This document shows, piece after piece, positions 60,661 through 64,000 of a stretch of 64,000 nt of DNA; position 1 is the first letter of the stretch, and each line of letters opens with the position of its first letter. The DNA comes from Bacteroidota bacterium (GTDB taxonomy: Bacteria; Bacteroidota; Ignavibacteria; SZUA-365). A program made the position numbers and the translations under genes. The notes beneath the pieces were generated by a model, which was not told where the DNA came from, searched no databases, and saw nothing but the letters and a program-made list of their open reading frames with translations. Where the stretch lies: the NCBI GenBank assembly GCA_003246455.1, contig QKAF01000130.1:56641-120640 (forward strand). The letters are read 5' to 3'.

Positions 60661-61440
60661 TCAGCCCTGGGGACTCTCCGCAGGCTTGCGCATCAGAAGC
60701 CAGAGGCCGAAGGCAACCAGCGGTATGCTCAGCAGCTGGCCCATGGTGATCGGCATCGAGGGATCCAGCGTCGATTGTCCGGTCTTGAAAAACTCCAGGA
60801 TGAAGCGCATGCTGAAGAGCATGGCGACCATGCTGCCGGTGAGGCGTCCGGTGCGGACGGCCGTGCCGCGGCGATAGAGCAGGATCATGACGAGGAAAAT
60901 GATGACGTAGGTGAAGGCTTCATACAGCTGCACCGGATGCCGCGGCACGTTGTCTATCCGGGAAAACACCACGGCCCAGGGGACATTCGCCGGGAGACCG
61001 AGGATTTCCGAATTCACGAAATTGCCGAGACGGACAAAGATCGCCGCGAGCGGGATCACGACAGACACCCGGTCGGCGACCCAGAGGAAGGAAATGCCCG
61101 GGGTCCTGCGAGCGAACAGCGCCAGTGCGATGATGATGCCTGCCGCCGCGCCATGGCTTGCCAGACCGCCTTCCCATATCTTCAGGATCTCGATCGGGTG
61201 CGTGAGATAAAACTCGGGACTGTAAAAGAGGCAGTGGCCGAGACGCGCGCCAACCACGACCCCGACGAACACATAGAGGAAAAGCTTGTTGAGCAGATCG
61301 TCGCCCTTGTGTTCCTTTCGGAAGATCCACACCATGACGGAGAAGCTGCTGAGGAAGGCGAGAGAAAACAGCAGGCCGTACCAGCGAATATGGATGGGAC
61401 CAAGTGCGAATAATTCGGGATCGGGACTCCAGGTGAACAT
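60661..61440 (-). CDS. lgt: Prolipoprotein diacylglyceryl transferase
   Basis: Lgt adds the diacylglyceryl group to the lipobox Cys of prolipoproteins. The start at MFTWSPDPELFALGPIHIRWYGLLF follows GGAAGAACCC; the ORF track start at 61479 lies inside a terminator hairpin. Family motifs are present: VVVGARLGHCLFYSPEFYLTHP, WEGGLASHGAAAG, VVIPLAAIFVRLGNFVNSEILG and RHPVQLYEAF. It serves the many lipoproteins in this window. The DUF3943-like gene ends convergently just to its right. Confidence 0.96.
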   Translation of the reverse strand: MFTWSPDPELFALGPIHIRWYGLLFSLAFLSSFSVMVWIFRKEHKGDDLLNKLFLYVFVGVVVGARLGHCLFYSPEFYLTHPIEILKIWEGGLASHGAAAGIIIALALFARRTPGISFLWVADRVSVVIPLAAIFVRLGNFVNSEILGLPANVPWAVVFSRIDNVPRHPVQLYEAFTYVIIFLVMILLYRRGTAVRTGRLTGSMVAMLFSMRFILEFFKTGQSTLDPSMPITMGQLLSIPLVAFGLWLLMRKPAESPQG

Positions 61441-61458
61441 GGGTTCTTCCGGTGTGGC

Positions 61459-61494
61459 AAAAAAAATGAAGGATACCATAATCGGTATCCTTCA
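61459..61494 (-). terminator. Terminator of the subtilisin gene, upstream of lgt
   Basis: On the minus strand an 11-bp stem TGAAGGATACC-GATTAT-GGTATCCTTCA is followed by eight T. It lies about 100 bases after the S8 gene stop and just before the lgt start. It shows that lgt needs its own promoter or read-through and rules out the longer lgt start. Confidence 0.9.
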
Positions 61495-61596
61495 AGTATA
61501 AGAAAAAATCCTGTATCGGGGAGGGTCTATGTCACGTCACCGTATCGGCCAATGACATGTGCCGCTCCGCGAGATACCGCCTCATCGCGTTTCAGC

Positions 61597-64000
61597 TCAG
61601 TGAATCACGAGGAGATTCGACGTCGCGATGCGTTCTCCGGCCTGGACGCGGACGCGGTAACTGCCGACCGGCAGGGCGGAGGTGTCGAGGCGGAAGCTGT
61701 GCGAACCGGCGGCCAGACGGCTGTCGATTCCTTCAAGCACCATGCGCCCGAGGTTGTCGTAGACCGCGACACGTGTGCTCGCGGATTCTTCGAGCGTGAA
61801 TCCGACGGTCACGCCGTTGGACGACACCACGGACACCGGATTCGGATACATGTAGTCGAGACGGAAACCACCGGCCGCGGGCATGTCGCCGACGGCGGAG
61901 GTGTTGAACGGATCAAACGTCGAGGAGAATTTGAAGATGTCGATCCCCGCCGCGTAGATGTCGGATTTCGCTCCGCCGGTAAAGGCCGACGAGCAGGAGA
62001 TGAGACTGAAGCCGCCCGGCGTGGCCTGGACGGTCCAGGTGGCGCCCAGATCGTTCGTCACCCAGGCGTTCGTTCCCTGCATGAACCAGAAACGCTTGCC
62101 GTCGGGCTCGGCTTCGATGGTGCCGCCACTGGTCACGTTGATCGTGTTGATCTGCGTCCAGTTCTGACCGCCGTCGTCCGTGACCGCGATGGCATTGGTG
62201 CCGCCCTGGCTCGTCTGCGTGGTGAAGCGGATCATGCCGCGATCGGCGTCGGCGAATACGAGGTCGACCGAATGTTTGCTCGGCGTCGTGAAGCTTTCCC
62301 AGTTCGCGCCCCGATCGGTAGAACGATAGATCTTGCTGTTATTCGTACCGAACCAGATCATATCGCCGATCGCACCGTAGCTGTTGTTCCATCCGGCTTC
62401 TCCGGTCGGCGCGCTCGGGGCGTTTGCGACCTTGGTCCAGGTCACGCCGCCGTCGGATGTCGTGGCGATACCCCACGATCCGCCCAGCGGATCACCCTGA
62501 AGGATGCCGTTCTGATCGTCGAACATGTGGATCCAGTTGACGAAGCCCGTGATGCTGCTGACGGATGAGCCGGTCCAGGAAGTTCCGCCGTTGGTCGTGC
62601 GATAGACTTCCGCCGCGCCATTGCTCGGGCCGGTACCGACGAGCGCCACGTTATTGCTGATACCGAAGACACAGTAGACGCCCTTGCCGCTGGGGTAGCC
62701 GGAACCGGAGACATTGGTCCAGGCCGATCCGCCGTTGACGGTGCGGACGCCGAGATCCTGGTTCGAGACGTTCGCCGTCGCCCAGACAGTCAGGGCGCTT
62801 ACGGCATCGATACTCGTGAAATAGGGAGCGCCGAAATTCAGCGACGTGTGCCACGCATCGTCGAGGAAGATGGGAATGCGTCCCATCATGAAATCAACGT
62901 ACTCGCCGTCTTCGACACGGATGCGCACAGGGAGATATCCTTCGGAGGTCTGCGGATTATCCGCGAGCGTCACATCGAATTCAATCGTCTTCCGTTCGAA
63001 CGTTCCGAGCGTACCGATGGAAAAGTCGGTCGTCGTCGCGGTGAGCGAAGGATCGTCGAGATCGACATACGCCATGGTGCCGGCGGAGGTCGGTGCGAGG
63101 ACATTTTCGAATTCGACGGTGACGCGTGCGGTCTGCTTCGGTTCGGTGAAGCTGGAACCGCCGCCCTGGAACAGGTAGCTGAAGCTGGTGATGTGCAGTC
63201 CCGGAATTTCATCGAGATCCTTGTTCAGCGAGACGGCCTTGAAGGCGTTCAGCCGTGCGAAACGCTTGCTGGTGGACGGGTTGTCGAAGGGGTCGGAGGT
63301 CACGCGCATCTGTGCGGCGACCTGGTCGGGCGTCCAGTCGGGATGCACGGCGAACACCAGTGCCGCAACCCCGGCCGCGAGCGGGGAAGAGAACGAGGTT
63401 CCCGTGGGATTCGTGTAGCCGCCGCCGTTGCGGGTCGTAAGGATGCCGCTGCCCGGCGAATACGTATGGACCGACGTACCGAACGTGCACCATGTGGACG
63501 CCGCGCCGCTGGATTCCACCGAGCCGACGTTCAGGACGCGGTTGAAGGAAGACGGCCAGTGCGGTGTGTAATCGTTATCGATCGGATCGTTGCCGGACGA
63601 GGCGACGACGAGAGCGCCCATGTCCGTCACATCGTCGATGAGATCCTGCAGGGCCTGCGAGCGCGCGCCCGTCCCGCCCCAGCTGCAGTTGATGACCCGG
63701 CAGCCCATCTGGCCGGCATAGAGGATACCGTCATAGCCGCCTACACCTGTTGTCGCATCGGTCGACGCCTTGATCGCGAGAATCTTTGCCCGATAGCTGC
63801 TGCCCGCGACGCCGATGCCGTTGTTCGCCAGCGCGGCGGCGCAGCCGGAGGTGTTTGTGCCGTGGCCGAGTGTGCCGTCCATCGGATTGTTGTCGGGATT
63901 GGGCGACTGGAAACTGCCGTTGCCGAAATAATCCCATCCATGCCAGTCGTCAATCTTTCCGTTGTTGTCGTCGTCAATACCGTTGTCTTTCAGTTCGCCG
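61597..64000 (-). CDS. Subtilisin-like S8 peptidase with T9SS sorting domain (5' end outside the window)
   Basis: The frame runs off the right edge; the bases before the ORF track start read GELKDNGIDDDNNGKIDDWHGWDYFGN, the usual S8 catalytic-Asp region. His is in LGHGTNTSG and Ser in GTSFSSPLAAGVAAL. After the protease come an Ig-like domain and Ycf48-like propeller repeats (YRTTNGGTSWTG, ATTSDGGVTWTKV, VTDDGGQNWTQI). The end (FRLDYMYPNPVSVVSSNGVT ... GSYRVRVQAGERIATSNLLV) is a T9SS sorting domain. It is an extracellular protease. The N-terminal signal and any propeptide are not visible. Confidence 0.93.
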   Translation of the reverse strand, partial: GELKDNGIDDDNNGKIDDWHGWDYFGNGSFQSPNPDNNPMDGTLGHGTNTSGCAAALANNGIGVAGSSYRAKILAIKASTDATTGVGGYDGILYAGQMGCRVINCSWGGTGARSQALQDLIDDVTDMGALVVASSGNDPIDNDYTPHWPSSFNRVLNVGSVESSGAASTWCTFGTSVHTYSPGSGILTTRNGGGYTNPTGTSFSSPLAAGVAALVFAVHPDWTPDQVAAQMRVTSDPFDNPSTSKRFARLNAFKAVSLNKDLDEIPGLHITSFSYLFQGGGSSFTEPKQTARVTVEFENVLAPTSAGTMAYVDLDDPSLTATTTDFSIGTLGTFERKTIEFDVTLADNPQTSEGYLPVRIRVEDGEYVDFMMGRIPIFLDDAWHTSLNFGAPYFTSIDAVSALTVWATANVSNQDLGVRTVNGGSAWTNVSGSGYPSGKGVYCVFGISNNVALVGTGPSNGAAEVYRTTNGGTSWTGSSVSSITGFVNWIHMFDDQNGILQGDPLGGSWGIATTSDGGVTWTKVANAPSAPTGEAGWNNSYGAIGDMIWFGTNNSKIYRSTDRGANWESFTTPSKHSVDLVFADADRGMIRFTTQTSQGGTNAIAVTDDGGQNWTQINTINVTSGGTIEAEPDGKRFWFMQGTNAWVTNDLGATWTVQATPGGFSLISCSSAFTGGAKSDIYAAGIDIFKFSSTFDPFNTSAVGDMPAAGGFRLDYMYPNPVSVVSSNGVTVGFTLEESASTRVAVYDNLGRMVLEGIDSRLAAGSHSFRLDTSALPVGSYRVRVQAGERIATSNLLVIH

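Noticed and set aside
61488-61501. 14-base match TCCTTCAAGTATAA shared with 27956-27969
   Set aside because: One copy is partly the arm of a terminator and the other lies upstream of the methyltransferase; the match is short enough for chance.
61552-62568. 338-residue + strand ORF
   Set aside because: Antisense to the T9SS tail and propeller region of the S8 peptidase.
1-64000. tRNA, rRNA, insertion sequence, integrase or prophage genes
   Set aside because: No cloverleaf, rRNA segment, transposase, integrase or phage protein was seen; the window reads as ordinary chromosome.

Overview
The window is GC-rich and densely coded on both strands. It looks like chromosome from a free-living Gram-negative bacterium of the Bacteroidota/Chlorobiota (FCB) group, most like Ignavibacteria or Kapabacteria. 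The evidence is at least six secreted proteins ending in a type IX secretion (T9SS) type A sorting domain (YPNPFNP-like start, VYD-LGR core, G-Y-L end), two S46 dipeptidyl-peptidases, a PorE-like OmpA lipoprotein, many lipoproteins and an Lgt gene. Several genes have clear Shine-Dalgarno sites (for example AAGGAGG at 40450 and GGAGG at 45096). The lineage is inference; no rRNA or tRNA gene was found.

Layout. 0-7 kb: a LiaF-like membrane protein, then a regulated cassette (GbsR/MarR regulator, LolA-like periplasmic protein, two FtsX/MacB permeases, ATPase, outer-membrane barrel) and a ferredoxin. 7-17 kb: a PorE-like OmpA lipoprotein with a long Gly/Asn/Asp repeat, two large modular T9SS cargo proteins on either side of purE, and a tautomerase. 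16-25 kb: a GH3/beta-lactamase lipoprotein, an octaheme cytochrome with a T9SS tail, an M48 protease, a DPP7-like S46 peptidase and a DUF1579-like protein. 25-33 kb: a YyaL-type thioredoxin-fold protein, a methyltransferase, DUF445, an rRNA/tRNA methyltransferase, an Omp28-like lipoprotein, DUF58 and a TPR lipoprotein. 33-38 kb: a leftward set TSUP-EamA-VOC-uvrA. 38-48 kb: a secreted repeat protein, a NusG_II-domain protein, a histone H1-like protein, a DnaQ-type exonuclease, CorA, a stand-alone CBM48 protein, an octaheme tetrathionate-reductase-like cytochrome, a peroxiredoxin and HtpG. 47-51 kb: an ECF sigma factor in a leftward operon with a membrane anti-sigma-like protein that has a barrel-like C-terminus, and two von Willebrand A proteins. 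51-64 kb: a (GCAGGAR)24 array, an M2/M3-like peptidase, a T9SS-tailed S15-type hydrolase, a DPP11-like S46 peptidase, a WalJ-like hydrolase, a TonB-domain protein, an outer-membrane protein, lgt and a 5'-truncated subtilisin with a T9SS tail.

How it fits together. Much of the window serves the cell envelope and outside: peptide scavenging (two S46 enzymes of apparently complementary specificity, M2/M3, M48, S8, S15), surface proteins exported by T9SS, lipoprotein maturation and sorting, and two multiheme cytochromes that suggest anaerobic or extracellular electron transfer. The most unusual items are the sigma/anti-sigma/vWA operon with its barrel-like anti-sigma protein, the T9SS-tailed octaheme cytochrome, the LolA-like/ABC/barrel cassette, and a dispersed intergenic element made of GCAGGAR heptamers followed by a conserved hairpin, present at two places about 18 kb apart.
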